A stretch of 64,000 nt of DNA, taken from contig JBDKIV010000131.1 in NCBI GenBank assembly GCA_039796935.1, positions 5,681-69,680 on the forward strand, given 5' to 3'. Below the pieces are notes generated by a model. The model worked only from the letters and a program-made list of their open reading frames with translations. It was not told where the DNA came from and ran no database searches. A program made the translations under genes and the position numbers. The stretch's first letter is position 1. The number at the start of each line of letters is the position of its first letter. Of this stretch, positions 33,245-41,777 are shown piece by piece. Origin of the DNA: VFMC01 sp039796935 (GTDB lineage: Bacteria > Actinomycetota > Acidimicrobiia > Acidimicrobiales > Ilumatobacteraceae).

Positions 33245-34855
33245 TCATCGGTCGATGTCGGCAACCACCTGTCGCGCGGCGAGGCGCCCCGGACCACCCG
33301 TCACGCACCCACCCGGATGCGTTCCCGAGCCGCACTGGTAGTACCCCCGGATCGGCGTGCGGTACTGGTTCCATCCGGGTGCCGGACGGAACAGGTACAT
33401 CTGCGGCGACAGCAACTCACCCGCGAAGATGTTGCCCTCCGACAGGCCCACCACGCGTTCGATGTCGAGCGGCGTCACCACCTCTCGGTGGAGCACCAGA
33501 TCGCCGAACCCGGGGAAGAACGACTCCAGCGTCGACTGCACGGTGTCGCCGAGTCTCAGGCGTTCGCTGTCCCAGTCACCTCCGCGCAGGTGGTACGGCG
33601 TGTAATGGACGAAGCACGACATCACATGCTTGCCGGCCGGGGCCATCTCCGGATCGATCATCGACTGGATGCAACCGTCGATGTACGGCCGACTCGAGTA
33701 CCAGCCGTACTTGCCCTCGTCGAAGGCCCGCTCGAGATAGTCCATCGAGGGGGCGACGTTGACGAAGCCGCCGTACTGGTCGGTTCGGCCAGCGAGCGAC
33801 GGATAGACGGGAAGTGCGTCGAGCGCGAAGTTGACCTTCGACGACGTCCCCTGGAAGCGGAACCGGCGGATGTCATCGACCAGGTCGCCAGGCAACTCGG
33901 ACGGCTCGACCAGGTCGAGGAAGGTCCGCCGCGGGTCGAGCGCACTGACCACGACGGGCGCTCGGAGCTCGGTCCCGTCGGCGAGCGCGACACCGGTCAC
34001 CCGGCCCCCGAACGTGAGGACACGGTCGACCGATGCCCCCAGCCGGATCTCGACCCCGAGCGCCCGGGCGGCCCGGGCGATCACCTGCGTGAGGCCACCG
34101 TTGCCGCCTCGATGGAAGCCCCAGCTGCCCAGATGGCCGTCGTCTTCGCCGATGTTGTGATAAAGCAGGACGAGACCGGAGCCCTGCGAGCGTGGGCCGA
34201 CCTTGGTCCCGATGATGCCCGACGACGCCAGCAGGCCCTTCAACACATCGCTCTCGAAGTAGTCGTCGAGGAAGTCCGCTGCACTCCCCGTCAGCAGTCG
34301 CACCGTGTTGTGCAAGACCTGCTTCGGCAGGCCGCGCAGGTGGCGGCCGACCGCTGCCAGTCGCATCACCTCGTCGGGGTCGTCGCTGAACACGTCGGGG
34401 GGCACGTCGTCGAACAACGGACGAACGGCGCGCACCACGTCGGCGATGTCGCGCGAGTAGCGCGGATAGGCGGCCGCGTCGGCCCGAGAGTGCCGAGCGA
34501 TCTGATCGGCGTTCGCCCGGTCGTCGCGGCCGAGCAACAGATGATCGCCGTTGTCCATCGGGGCGAACGAGGTGGCGATCGGGAAGGTCTGGTACCCGTG
34601 GCGGACCAGATCGAGCTCGGTCACCACCTCGGGCCGCAAGAGGCTGACCGCATACGAGAAGGTCGTGAAGTGAAAGCCGGGGTGCAGTTCTTCGGTGATG
34701 GCTGCGCCACCCACCACGTCGCGTCGCTCGAGCACGAGCGTCCGGAGGCCGGCCTTGGCCAGGTATGCGGCGTGGACCAGGCCGTTGTGGCCGCCACCGA
34801 CCACGATCGCGTCGTACTCGTTGCCCGCCTGTTGCCCGCCGTGAACGTCGCTCAT
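33245..34855 (-). CDS. PYROXD2-like FAD-dependent oxidoreductase
   Basis: Flavoprotein of 536 residues in the CrtI/amine-oxidase superfamily, closest by pattern to the PYROXD2 (phytoene dehydrogenase-related) group rather than to true carotenoid desaturases. The N-terminal FAD motif is VVGGGHNGLVHAAYL, the middle carries a substrate domain with GGNGGLTQVIARAARALG, and the C-terminal motif is GSGTHPGGCVTGGPG. The start taken is the ATG at 34855 (MSDVHGG); ATG 34864 is also possible. It is not near the crt operon and its substrate is unknown; the neighbouring amide hydrolase suggests an amine or lipid-like substrate at most. Confidence 0.82.
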   Translation of the reverse strand: MSDVHGGQQAGNEYDAIVVGGGHNGLVHAAYLAKAGLRTLVLERRDVVGGAAITEELHPGFHFTTFSYAVSLLRPEVVTELDLVRHGYQTFPIATSFAPMDNGDHLLLGRDDRANADQIARHSRADAAAYPRYSRDIADVVRAVRPLFDDVPPDVFSDDPDEVMRLAAVGRHLRGLPKQVLHNTVRLLTGSAADFLDDYFESDVLKGLLASSGIIGTKVGPRSQGSGLVLLYHNIGEDDGHLGSWGFHRGGNGGLTQVIARAARALGVEIRLGASVDRVLTFGGRVTGVALADGTELRAPVVVSALDPRRTFLDLVEPSELPGDLVDDIRRFRFQGTSSKVNFALDALPVYPSLAGRTDQYGGFVNVAPSMDYLERAFDEGKYGWYSSRPYIDGCIQSMIDPEMAPAGKHVMSCFVHYTPYHLRGGDWDSERLRLGDTVQSTLESFFPGFGDLVLHREVVTPLDIERVVGLSEGNIFAGELLSPQMYLFRPAPGWNQYRTPIRGYYQCGSGTHPGGCVTGGPGRLAARQVVADIDR

Positions 34856-34910
34856 CGATCGCATCTTCGCACGGCCGCACGGGATTTCGGTCCACCGTCA
34901 CCTCGCCCGG

Positions 34911-34916
34911 TATCGT
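34911..34916 (+). promoter_or_regulatory. -10 box for the GDT1-family gene
   Basis: TATCGT, 23 nt before the TTG start. Unlike the leaderless genes it leaves room for a leader with a Shine-Dalgarno element (CGGAGGA at 34928-34934). Confidence 0.4.
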
Positions 34917-34939
34917 CGGGCGACCCCCGGAGGACCACG

Positions 34940-35506
34940 TTGGACGCATTCCTCATCAGCTTCGGCATCATCTTCGTAGCCGAGCTGGGCGACAAGAGCC
35001 AGCTCATGGCGATGACCTTCGCGGCCCGCTACCGAGCCGTGACGATCCTGCTCGCGATCACCGCAGCGACCGCCGTCGTGCATCTCGTCAGCGTGATGCT
35101 CGGTGCAGCCGTCGGCGTCGCGCTCCCCACGAAGGCCATCTCGGTGCTGGCCGGAGTCGCCTTCCTGGGCTTCGCCGCATGGACGCTCCGCGGCGACGAA
35201 CTCGACGACGACGACGAAGCCCGCGCCGCCAACGGCCGTCGCTCGGTGTTCTGGAGCGTCGCCATCGCCTTCTTCCTGGCCGAACTCGGCGACAAGACGA
35301 TGCTCGCCACGGTGACGCTGGCCACCGACAACGGGCTCGTCGGCACCTGGCTCGGTTCGACCCTCGGGATGGTCGCCGCCGACGCGCTCGCCATCGTCGT
35401 CGGGCAACAGCTCGGCTCGCGACTGCCCGAGCGCACCATCAAGGTCGGTGCAGCCGTGATCTTCGTCGTCTTCGGTCTGGTACTGATCGTGGACGGGCTG
35501 CGCTGA
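34940..35506 (+). CDS. GDT1/TMEM165 family cation transporter
   Basis: Membrane protein of 188 residues with six predicted helices in two repeats, each starting with the family signature ELGDK(S/T): AELGDKSQ near residue 15 and AELGDKTM near 100. GDT1/MneA proteins export Mn2+ or exchange Ca2+/Mn2+ for protons. The start is an unusual TTG, supported by the strong Shine-Dalgarno AGGA about 6 nt before it and by the position of the first helix; no ATG or GTG fits. An acidic loop DELDDDDEA lies between the repeats. It stands alone between divergent genes. Confidence 0.9.
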   Translation: MDAFLISFGIIFVAELGDKSQLMAMTFAARYRAVTILLAITAATAVVHLVSVMLGAAVGVALPTKAISVLAGVAFLGFAAWTLRGDELDDDDEARAANGRRSVFWSVAIAFFLAELGDKTMLATVTLATDNGLVGTWLGSTLGMVAADALAIVVGQQLGSRLPERTIKVGAAVIFVVFGLVLIVDGLR

Positions 35507-35515
35507 ACCGGGCTG

Positions 35516-36508
35516 TCACGCCCCGAGCAGCAGACCGAGCTGGCGCCGCCACTCGACCGAACACTTGTCGGCCTGGACGCTGACGAGCGTGGTCTGGTCG
35601 AGCGGCAGGACACCACCGAGCCGTTCGAGCATCACCTTGTCCTCGGCACCGATGGCCAGGTCGAGCTGGATCACCTCGTCGGCCGCCACCGAGAAATCGT
35701 CGTTGCGCCAGACCACGAACGTGAAGTACGAGGTGACGTCGTCGATCGGGGTCGACAGCAGCAGCAGGATGTGCTCGAGCCCCGAGTCGTAGCGGATGGT
35801 GCTGCGGCACGTGAAGGGCAGGTTGAATCCCGAGCTCATCGCACGGTGCACGACCGGCTCGTCGTTGCCGCTGGCGATGGTGCCGACCGATCGGTTGTTG
35901 GCGATCACCTCGTAGCGGTAGCCGAAGAAGTCCTCGTCGAGTTGCTGCATCTCGAGCTTCGGCACCTGCGTGTCCTGGGCGCGGCCGAACGTCCCGGTGT
36001 GCACGTACGGGAAGTGGGTGATGTCGAGGAAGTTGTCGACCATCCGGGTGGCGGACACCTTCCACATCTCGACGGGAGTGTTGATGCGACGGAACGACGG
36101 GTCGCTCTCGTGCGCGATCTCGGGGATCCGAGCCCGGGGCTCGCCGAGGCACAACCACACGAGCCCGTACCGCTCGGCGCAGTGATACGGCTGCATGTGC
36201 GCCCGGGGCGGCGCCGGCACACCATCGCTCGCCGACGGGACCCGAACGCACCGACCACCCTGATCGAAGGTCCACCCGTGGTACGGACACACGATGCACC
36301 CGTCCTCGACGACACCGGGCGACAGCGGCGACTCGCGATGGGGGCAGCGATCGGCGAGTGCGGCGACAGCGCCGTCGGCCCCTCGCCAGAGCACCACGTC
36401 ATCGCCGAGCAGGCGCACGGCGTGCGGCCCGGCCGTGACGTCGAGCGAACGGGCGACAGCGAACCAACTGTCACGGAGTGGGGGGGCGCTGCACAGCTCA
36501 CGACTCAC
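35516..36508 (-). CDS. Rieske non-heme iron oxygenase, alpha subunit (aromatic-ring or demethylase type)
   Basis: Oxygenase component of 330 residues. The Rieske centre is visible as CPHRESP and CPYHGW (C-x-H, then 17 residues, C-x2-H; about 54-77), and the mononuclear iron site as DNFLDITHFPYVH (His-x4-His after the bridging Asp). It would use a ferredoxin and reductase, not encoded here, for hydroxylation or O/N-demethylation. The length resembles KshA/VanA-type monooxygenases (about 350-380) more than biphenyl dioxygenases. GTG 36508 is set by the TAGGGT box exactly 7 nt upstream. It is divergent from the amidohydrolase with only 19 bp between starts. Confidence 0.88.
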   Translation of the reverse strand: MSRELCSAPPLRDSWFAVARSLDVTAGPHAVRLLGDDVVLWRGADGAVAALADRCPHRESPLSPGVVEDGCIVCPYHGWTFDQGGRCVRVPSASDGVPAPPRAHMQPYHCAERYGLVWLCLGEPRARIPEIAHESDPSFRRINTPVEMWKVSATRMVDNFLDITHFPYVHTGTFGRAQDTQVPKLEMQQLDEDFFGYRYEVIANNRSVGTIASGNDEPVVHRAMSSGFNLPFTCRSTIRYDSGLEHILLLLSTPIDDVTSYFTFVVWRNDDFSVAADEVIQLDLAIGAEDKVMLERLGGVLPLDQTTLVSVQADKCSVEWRRQLGLLLGA

Positions 36509-36515
36509 ACGTGCC

Positions 36516-36521
36516 ACCCTA
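36516..36521 (-). promoter_or_regulatory. -10 box of leaderless promoter, Rieske oxygenase
   Basis: TAGGGT on the minus strand, 7 nt before GTG 36508. It rules out the longer ATG start at 36574, which would overlap the divergent amidohydrolase. Confidence 0.55.
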
Positions 36522-36527
36522 GTGAGC

Positions 36528-37871
36528 GTGCGCTTGCTTGTCAGAGGTTCCGCCGTCATCACGATGAACAGCACCCGTGAGGTCCTGAGCGACGGTGCCG
36601 TGCTCGTCGACGGCGACCTGATCGCGGCTGTCGGCCCCTACCGCGACCTCCGTGCGGACCACCCGGACGCACAGGTGATCGGCACTGCCGACTCCGTCGT
36701 GACCCCCGGCTACGTCAACGCGCACCAGCACCTCACCGGCGATCGACTCGTGCACAGCTGCATTCCCGACGCGATCGATTCGCACACGGCGATCTTCGAC
36801 TGGGCCGTTCCGATCCACGCTGCGCACACCGCCGACGACGACGAGCTCTCGGCCTCGCTCGCACTCGTCGAGGCCGTCGGCAATGGCATCACCTGCACCG
36901 TCGAACCAGGCACCGTGGCGCACCCCGACCGGGTGATGGCCGCGCTGCGGACGGTGGGAGTGCGCGGCACCATCGGCCGCTGGGCGTGGGACGTCGACGA
37001 TGCCCCGTTCGCCGCACCCGCATCCGTCGTCGTCGAGCAGCTCGAGGCCCTCATCGACGCCGCCGAGGCAGAGCCGCTCATCTCGCCGTGGGTCACGCTC
37101 GTGGGGCACGACCTCATGTCTGACACGCTGGTCGAAGCTGCGGCCGACCTCGCGCGCCGACGGAAGGTCCGCATGACCTACCACATCTCTCCGTCCCCGT
37201 CCGATGCCGTGGCGTATCTCGAGCGGACCGGCAGACGGCCGCTCGTGCATCTCGACGGTCTCGGCGCGCTCGGCCCCGACGTCCTGCTCGGCCACGCGGT
37301 CCATCTCGACGATGCCGAGCTCGACCTCGCGCTCGAACGCGACGCTGCGATCGCGAGCTGTCCATGGGCGTACCTGCGCCTCGCGCAGGGCATCACCGCC
37401 GGTGGTCGTCACGGCGAGTTCGTCCGGCGAGGGGGGAGGCTCGCGCTCGGGTGCGACGCCGAGAACGCTGGCGACGCGGTCGACGTGCTGCGTGCGGCGG
37501 CGTTGTTCGTCGGTCTGGCGCGAGACCGCGCCCTCGACCCGCTGTCGTTCACGGCGAACGACGCGCTCGAGCTCGCCACCATCCGCGGTGCGCGAGCAAT
37601 CGGGATGGACGATCGGATCGGTTCGATCGAGGTCGGCAAGCAGGCCGACATCGTCGTGCACGACACATCGGGACCCCAGTGGCAGCCCCGTTCGACCGAT
37701 CCGGTTCGCCAGTTGATCTGGGCATCGGACGGGCGCTCGGTCAGTGACGTCGTCGTCGCCGGACGTGTCGTGGTCCGTGGAGGAGTCTGTGTCACCGTCG
37801 ACGTGCGGGCGTTGTACGAGGCAGCCGCCGAGCGGAGTGTGTCGCTGCTGCGGCAAGCCGGTCACGGCTGA
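36528..37871 (+). CDS. Amidohydrolase (TRZ/ATZ-type deaminase/hydrolase), copy 1
   Basis: Metal-dependent hydrolase of 447 residues in the subtype that includes atrazine chlorohydrolase, guanine or S-adenosylhomocysteine deaminases and SsnA. Metal ligands: HQH in NAHQHLTG near residue 64, His in TYHIS, His in GHAVHL and Asp in GCDAEN. The C-terminal beta-domain has the family tail GSIEVGKQADIVVHD. It would deaminate or dechlorinate a nitrogen heterocycle. It is clearly paralogous to the amidohydrolase at 40364-41761 (shared VITMN/VVTMN, RGxxGRW, SIEVGK/SLEVGK segments). The GTG start at 36528 fits the N-terminal strand; no leaderless box is seen for it. Confidence 0.88.
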   Translation: MRLLVRGSAVITMNSTREVLSDGAVLVDGDLIAAVGPYRDLRADHPDAQVIGTADSVVTPGYVNAHQHLTGDRLVHSCIPDAIDSHTAIFDWAVPIHAAHTADDDELSASLALVEAVGNGITCTVEPGTVAHPDRVMAALRTVGVRGTIGRWAWDVDDAPFAAPASVVVEQLEALIDAAEAEPLISPWVTLVGHDLMSDTLVEAAADLARRRKVRMTYHISPSPSDAVAYLERTGRRPLVHLDGLGALGPDVLLGHAVHLDDAELDLALERDAAIASCPWAYLRLAQGITAGGRHGEFVRRGGRLALGCDAENAGDAVDVLRAAALFVGLARDRALDPLSFTANDALELATIRGARAIGMDDRIGSIEVGKQADIVVHDTSGPQWQPRSTDPVRQLIWASDGRSVSDVVVAGRVVVRGGVCVTVDVRALYEAAAERSVSLLRQAGHG

Positions 37872-37896
37872 ATGAACGTTCGGCGCGACCGTCGCT

Positions 37897-37907
37897 TGGT
37901 CAGACCA
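37897..37907. promoter_or_regulatory. FadR-type GntR operator upstream of the VOC-VOC-SnoaL operon
   Basis: Perfect palindrome TGGTCAGACCA, matching the FadR-subfamily consensus TNGTNNNACNA. The larger block 37896-37916 is also an inverted repeat (TTGGTC, 9 bp, GACCAA). It lies 41 bp before the GTG at 37949 and resembles the sites before fmdA and the VOC-GntR operon. Confidence 0.65.
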
Positions 37908-37935
37908 TCAGACCAAATGCCGCCCTCACAACTGC

Positions 37936-37941
37936 TACGGT
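37936..37941 (+). promoter_or_regulatory. -10 box of leaderless promoter, VOC-VOC-SnoaL operon
   Basis: TACGGT, exactly 7 nt before the GTG at 37949. The GntR-type operator lies just upstream of the expected -35 region. Confidence 0.55.
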
Positions 37942-37948
37942 TCGTCCT

Positions 37949-38440
37949 GTGACCTACCCGAACACACTCATCTTCGTCGACCTCCCCAGTGATGACCCCG
38001 AAGCGTCCGGCAAGTTCTATGCGGAAGTCTTCGGCTGGGAGGTCGAAGGCCGACCCACCGGCGTCTTCCACCGAGCCGTCCCCGGCGGGCACTTCCTCCT
38101 CGATGACGGAACGCCGTCGCCGGTCGGCAACCTGCACCTCGGCATCTACAACGTGGCCAACGCCCGCCCGCACCCGGACGCGGCCGGCGTCGAGCCGCGT
38201 GAACTGAACCGCAACGGCCGCGCCGTGCGCGTGTGGGTCCTGGTGAGTGACGACGACAGCGTCGAGCGGATCCTCGACACTGCCGAGCGTCTCGGCGCGA
38301 CGATCCTGTGGCGCAACCACTACTGGGCCGAGTTCAACGGCTTCAACGCAGCGTTCGAGGATCCGTGGGGCAACCACCTGATCATGTGGGTCAAGGGTGG
38401 CCCAGAACCGACGATCCCCGAGGATCACACCCATGAGTGA
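37949..38440 (+). CDS. VOC-family (glyoxalase/bleomycin resistance-like) protein
   Basis: Protein of 163 residues with the paired beta-alpha-beta-beta-beta units of the vicinal oxygen chelate fold. The first unit starts LIFVDLPSDDPEASGKFYAEVFGWE, here seen as its halves around FYAEVFGW; the second ends with AFEDPWGNHLIMWVK. Members are dioxygenases, isomerases, lyases or binding proteins, often metal-dependent; a His and Glu set is not complete enough to predict activity. First gene of a three-gene operon with a second VOC protein (8-bp overlap) and a SnoaL protein; controlled by the operator at 37897-37907. Confidence 0.85.
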   Translation: MTYPNTLIFVDLPSDDPEASGKFYAEVFGWEVEGRPTGVFHRAVPGGHFLLDDGTPSPVGNLHLGIYNVANARPHPDAAGVEPRELNRNGRAVRVWVLVSDDDSVERILDTAERLGATILWRNHYWAEFNGFNAAFEDPWGNHLIMWVKGGPEPTIPEDHTHE

Positions 38441-38912
38441 CAAGGCCGACGACTACGCCCTCCACCCGCCCACCATGCGGTGGACGCACATCGCCCTGCC
38501 GGCCACCGACATCGACACGATGATCGACTGGTACACCCGGTTCACGCCGCTCGAGTTGCTCGACCGACGCGAGGACGCCGACGGCTACGGGGCGTGGCTC
38601 GGTCACTCCGACCAGGCGGACAAGCCGTTCATCCTGGTGCTCGTCAGCTTCTTCCGCGACCAGGACAAGGGCGCCCAGCCGATCATGGCACCGTTCGCCC
38701 ACATCGGCGTCGAGGTGACGAGCCGCGCCGAGGTCGAAGCGATCGCCGACCGAGGACGTGCCGAGGGCTGTCTCGTGTGGGAGCCGACCGACATGCCACC
38801 ACCCATCGGCTACATCTGTGCGCTGAAGGACCCCGAGGGCAACATGATCGAGTTCTCGTACGACCAGGGTGTGTACGCCAAGGCCCAGGAAGTCTGGGGA
38901 ACCAACGCGTGA
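38433..38912 (+). CDS. VOC-family protein (second copy in the operon)
   Basis: VOC-fold protein of 159 residues. Landmarks: MRWTHIALPATDIDTMIDWY at its start, MAPFAHIGVEVTS in the second unit and ALKDPEGNMIEFSYDQ at the end, where His in the first unit, His in FAHIGVEV and Glu in MIEFSY are placed like the metal ligands of glyoxalase I or extradiol-type VOC enzymes. It is therefore the more likely catalytic partner of the VOC pair. The ATG lies 8 bp inside the preceding gene; a 4-bp overlap joins it to the SnoaL gene. Confidence 0.86.
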   Translation: MSDKADDYALHPPTMRWTHIALPATDIDTMIDWYTRFTPLELLDRREDADGYGAWLGHSDQADKPFILVLVSFFRDQDKGAQPIMAPFAHIGVEVTSRAEVEAIADRGRAEGCLVWEPTDMPPPIGYICALKDPEGNMIEFSYDQGVYAKAQEVWGTNA

Positions 38913-39301
38913 GCGTCGGTGGGCTGACGCCCGCCGAGGTGTGCCGCGAGTACCTGGCGCGATTCTCCCTCGGCGACCCGGAGGCGATCGCCTCGATGGT
39001 CACCGACGATTTCGTCAACGAACACACCGCCGCACTGGGTGCCGGCTGCGAAGGCCGCGAGGCCTACCGCGGCCGGCTCCCCGGCTTTCTGGCTTCGATG
39101 CCGGGGCTTCGCTACGCGGTCGAGGATGTGATCGCCGACGGCGACCGGGTGGCCGTTGCCTACACCTTGCACACGACGATCGACGACCGGCCGATCGCCG
39201 TGCGAGGCGTCATGCGCTTCCTGGTCCGCGGCGAGCAGATCGCTCACCGGACGGATTACTGGGACAGCCTCGTGTTCCAGCGGCAGGCTGGCCTGGCCTG
39301 A
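38909..39301 (+). CDS. SnoaL-like (NTF2-fold) protein
   Basis: Small protein of 130 residues with the cone-shaped NTF2/SnoaL fold (LTPAEVCREYLARFSLGD, then a core with EDVIADGDRVAVAYTLH and a final FLVRGEQIAHRTDYWD strand). Relatives are polyketide cyclases, isomerases, dehydratases and hydrolases. GTG 38909 overlaps the VOC gene by 4 bp. It ends the VOC-VOC-SnoaL operon and converges on the F420-type oxidoreductase, with a hairpin between them. Its likely role is an isomerisation or hydrolysis step in the same catabolic route. Confidence 0.82.
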   Translation: MSVGGLTPAEVCREYLARFSLGDPEAIASMVTDDFVNEHTAALGAGCEGREAYRGRLPGFLASMPGLRYAVEDVIADGDRVAVAYTLHTTIDDRPIAVRGVMRFLVRGEQIAHRTDYWDSLVFQRQAGLA

Positions 39302-39314
39302 CTCGAGCGGGCTC

Positions 39315-39331
39315 GACCGGCGCGACCGGTC
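39315..39331. terminator. Bidirectional hairpin between convergent operons
   Basis: Perfect 6-bp stem GACCGG/CCGGTC with 5-nt loop between the SnoaL stop and the convergent oxidoreductase stop. There is no T tract; it would serve both directions. Confidence 0.45.
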
Positions 39332-40367
39332 AGCGGAGCGTGTCGATGACCCCGGCGAATCCCTCGATGGTCTCGCGCAGGCCGGCAGCCATCGTCTCGC
39401 GCATCGGGAAGGCAAGGTTCATGCTGATGCTGGTGAAGCCGAGGTCGAGGGCCTCACGGGTGAGCGCTGCACATTCGTCGGGCGTCCCGGCCACCGCGAA
39501 GCGCCGGACCAGGTCGTCCGAGATCAGCTCGTCGAGTTCCGGGTCGTCATGGCGATCGTGGTCGAAGTACCAGCCGCGCGAACGAGCGAGTGCTGCGTTC
39601 ACCCGAGCCAACCATGCCGGGTCGACCTCGAGTTCGGCCGGTCGGATCAGTGCCACGTAGTGCGCCACGTAGCGCTTCACGCTACGGCGTGCGAGATCGC
39701 CGTCGGACGACACACAGAGCGTGAGACGCGGGGCGACCTCGACGGTCGACGCATCGCGACCGACCCGGGCCGCGCCCTCGGCGAGCCACGTGCGGTACTG
39801 CCCTGCGATCGTCGGTGACAGGAATCGGCCCCCCACCAGCGCAATGTCGGCCAGTTCCCCTGCGAGCCGCATCACCTGCGGACTGCGGCTGCCGATCGAG
39901 ATCGGTACCGGCTGGGTGAACCCGACCATCGCTGCCCGATCGAGCGTGACCGTCTCGCCATCGAACGAGACCTCCTCGCCGGCGAGCAGTCGCCTGATGA
40001 CCGTGACCGCCTCGCGCAGGTGCGCCACCGGCCTCGGGTAGGTCGAGCCGATCGCCTCGAGGCCTGCGCCGACGCCGATACCGAGAAAGGCGCGACCGTC
40101 GCTGATGTCCTGCAGGGTCGCCATCTGACCGGCCAGGACGGCAGGGTGCCGCGAGTACGGATTGGTCACCATCGAACCGAGCCCGATGCGAGACGTCGCC
40201 TGCGCCACGAGACCCAAGAGCATGAAGCAGTCGGGCCACAGGATCACGTCCGACACGCCCAGCCGGTCGAAGCCGGCCTGCTCGGCCAGACGCGCCAACT
40301 CGACGACCTCGCGGGCACGCATGCCCGGGCTGATCTCGGCCTCGAAGGTGACCCGGGTCGTCGTCAC
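39330..40367 (-). CDS. LLM-class (F420- or flavin-dependent) oxidoreductase
   Basis: Bacterial-luciferase-like TIM-barrel enzyme of 345 residues, of the group called 5,10-methylenetetrahydromethanopterin reductase-like in actinobacteria; most members there use coenzyme F420. Landmarks: AEISPGMRAREVVELARLAE at the start, FDRLGVSDV, the barrel segment RIGLGSMVTNPYSRHPA and FLGIGVGAG. The substrate is unknown; relatives reduce or oxygenate organic substrates. GTG 40367 overlaps the amidohydrolase stop by 4 bp, and it is the last gene of the long minus-strand catabolic run. Confidence 0.85.
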   Translation of the reverse strand: MTTTRVTFEAEISPGMRAREVVELARLAEQAGFDRLGVSDVILWPDCFMLLGLVAQATSRIGLGSMVTNPYSRHPAVLAGQMATLQDISDGRAFLGIGVGAGLEAIGSTYPRPVAHLREAVTVIRRLLAGEEVSFDGETVTLDRAAMVGFTQPVPISIGSRSPQVMRLAGELADIALVGGRFLSPTIAGQYRTWLAEGAARVGRDASTVEVAPRLTLCVSSDGDLARRSVKRYVAHYVALIRPAELEVDPAWLARVNAALARSRGWYFDHDRHDDPELDELISDDLVRRFAVAGTPDECAALTREALDLGFTSISMNLAFPMRETMAAGLRETIEGFAGVIDTLR

Positions 40368-41761
40368 AGGACCGGGTACTTCGCCTTGTCGGGAAGGCCC
40401 GAGCGGGCTGTGATCGCCTCGCCCATGCGCTGCGATTCCGCCCACAGCCGCTCTTCGTCGATGGTCGTGCAGTGCCCGTCCTCGACCACGATCTTGCCGT
40501 CGACGAGCACCGTGTGAACGCCTCGGCCGTCGGCCGACCAGACGAGCTGGTTCATCACGTTGAGCAGCGGTCGCCACTCGGGCCGGTCCGTGTCGTGGAC
40601 GACGACGTCCGCCCGCTTGCCCACCTCGAGCGAGCCGATCTGGTCGTCGAGCAACATCGTCCTCGCGCCGCCGAGCGTCGCCATCTCGTACGCCTTCTCG
40701 GCAGGGAACATCTGCGGGTCGGTACGGGCGTCCTTGAACAGACCCGCCACCAGGTAGGTGGCACGCATCAGGTCGGAGTAGTTCGAGGCGTTGTTGCCAT
40801 CGGTGCCGATCGACACGTTGATGCCGCGCTGCACCATCTCGGGGAACTTGCCCACCTGCGTGATGCCGTAGCTCACCTTGAGCGCCGTGGTCGGGCAGTG
40901 CGCGACGTTGGCCCCGGATTCGGCGATCAGGTCGAGCTCGTGATCGTCGATGCGCACCACATGGGTCATGGCGACGTTGCGGTCGAGCACACCGATCTCG
41001 GCGAGGTGCACCATCGGCCGTTGGCCGAACTCGGCGATGAACCCGTCGGGGTCCATCTGCGCCGGCGACATGTGGAAGCTCATCCCCACCCCACGCTCGT
41101 CGGACAGTTCCTTCGCCGCTCGCCAGAGCGGGTCGCTGCAGGTGGTGTGGCCGACGAGGATGCTCCAGGCGCCGATGCGCCCGTCTGCATGGTCGGCATG
41201 CACGTCGAGTTGCCGCTCGAGATGCGCGATCGCTGCATCGGTGCTCTGGCGATAGACCGCCGGCTCGGGCGGGATGTCCCACACCCAACGACCGACCCGA
41301 CCGCGGATGCCGACCTCGAGGAGCCCCTCGACGACCTCGTCGAGGAACCGGATCGTGCCCGCTTCGAGGAACGTGGTCGTGCCCGATCGCAACATCTCGA
41401 CCGCCGCCAACTGTCCGCTGAGGCGCTCCTCGTCGGCACGGAACACCGAGTAGAGCGGTGTGAGCCACTCGAAGACGTTCTCGACGAACGGGGTGTCGTC
41501 GGGGACGTACCCACGGGTGAGTGGCTCGCCGGTGATGTGGATGTGCGTGTTGACCATGCCGGGCGACACGACGAATCGGTCGCCACCGACCACCCGACCG
41601 GCCTCGTACCTGCGCTCGAGATCGCTCGCCTTGCCGACGGCGACGATGCGGCCGTCGCGCACGGCCACCGCTCCGTTGCGGATGATGTCGCGGTCGGCGT
41701 TCATCGTGACCACGTACCAGCCCTTGACCAGCAGGTCGACGGCCTCGCGTTCGTTGCTCAT
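40364..41761 (-). CDS. Amidohydrolase (TRZ/ATZ-type), copy 2
   Basis: Metal-dependent hydrolase of 465 residues in the triazine-hydrolase/guanine-deaminase subtype. Ligands: HIH in VNTHIHITG (near residue 70), His in SFHMSP, His in THVVRI and Asp in IGTDGNN; tail GSLEVGKRADVVVHDTD. It probably releases ammonia or opens a ring of a nitrogen heterocycle produced by the upstream enzymes. It is a paralogue of copy 1 at 36528-37871. The ATG at 41761 has a Shine-Dalgarno GGAG 6 nt upstream, 16 bp after the methyltransferase stop; a longer open frame before it is not used. Confidence 0.88.
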   Translation of the reverse strand: MSNEREAVDLLVKGWYVVTMNADRDIIRNGAVAVRDGRIVAVGKASDLERRYEAGRVVGGDRFVVSPGMVNTHIHITGEPLTRGYVPDDTPFVENVFEWLTPLYSVFRADEERLSGQLAAVEMLRSGTTTFLEAGTIRFLDEVVEGLLEVGIRGRVGRWVWDIPPEPAVYRQSTDAAIAHLERQLDVHADHADGRIGAWSILVGHTTCSDPLWRAAKELSDERGVGMSFHMSPAQMDPDGFIAEFGQRPMVHLAEIGVLDRNVAMTHVVRIDDHELDLIAESGANVAHCPTTALKVSYGITQVGKFPEMVQRGINVSIGTDGNNASNYSDLMRATYLVAGLFKDARTDPQMFPAEKAYEMATLGGARTMLLDDQIGSLEVGKRADVVVHDTDRPEWRPLLNVMNQLVWSADGRGVHTVLVDGKIVVEDGHCTTIDEERLWAESQRMGEAITARSGLPDKAKYPVL

Positions 41762-41777
41762 GGTTGCTCCGTTTCCG

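Noticed and set aside
33245..34855. Reading the PYROXD2-like flavoprotein as a third carotenoid desaturase
   Set aside because: The C-terminal motif GSGTHPGGCVTGGPG and the distance from the crt operon fit the PYROXD2 group better.
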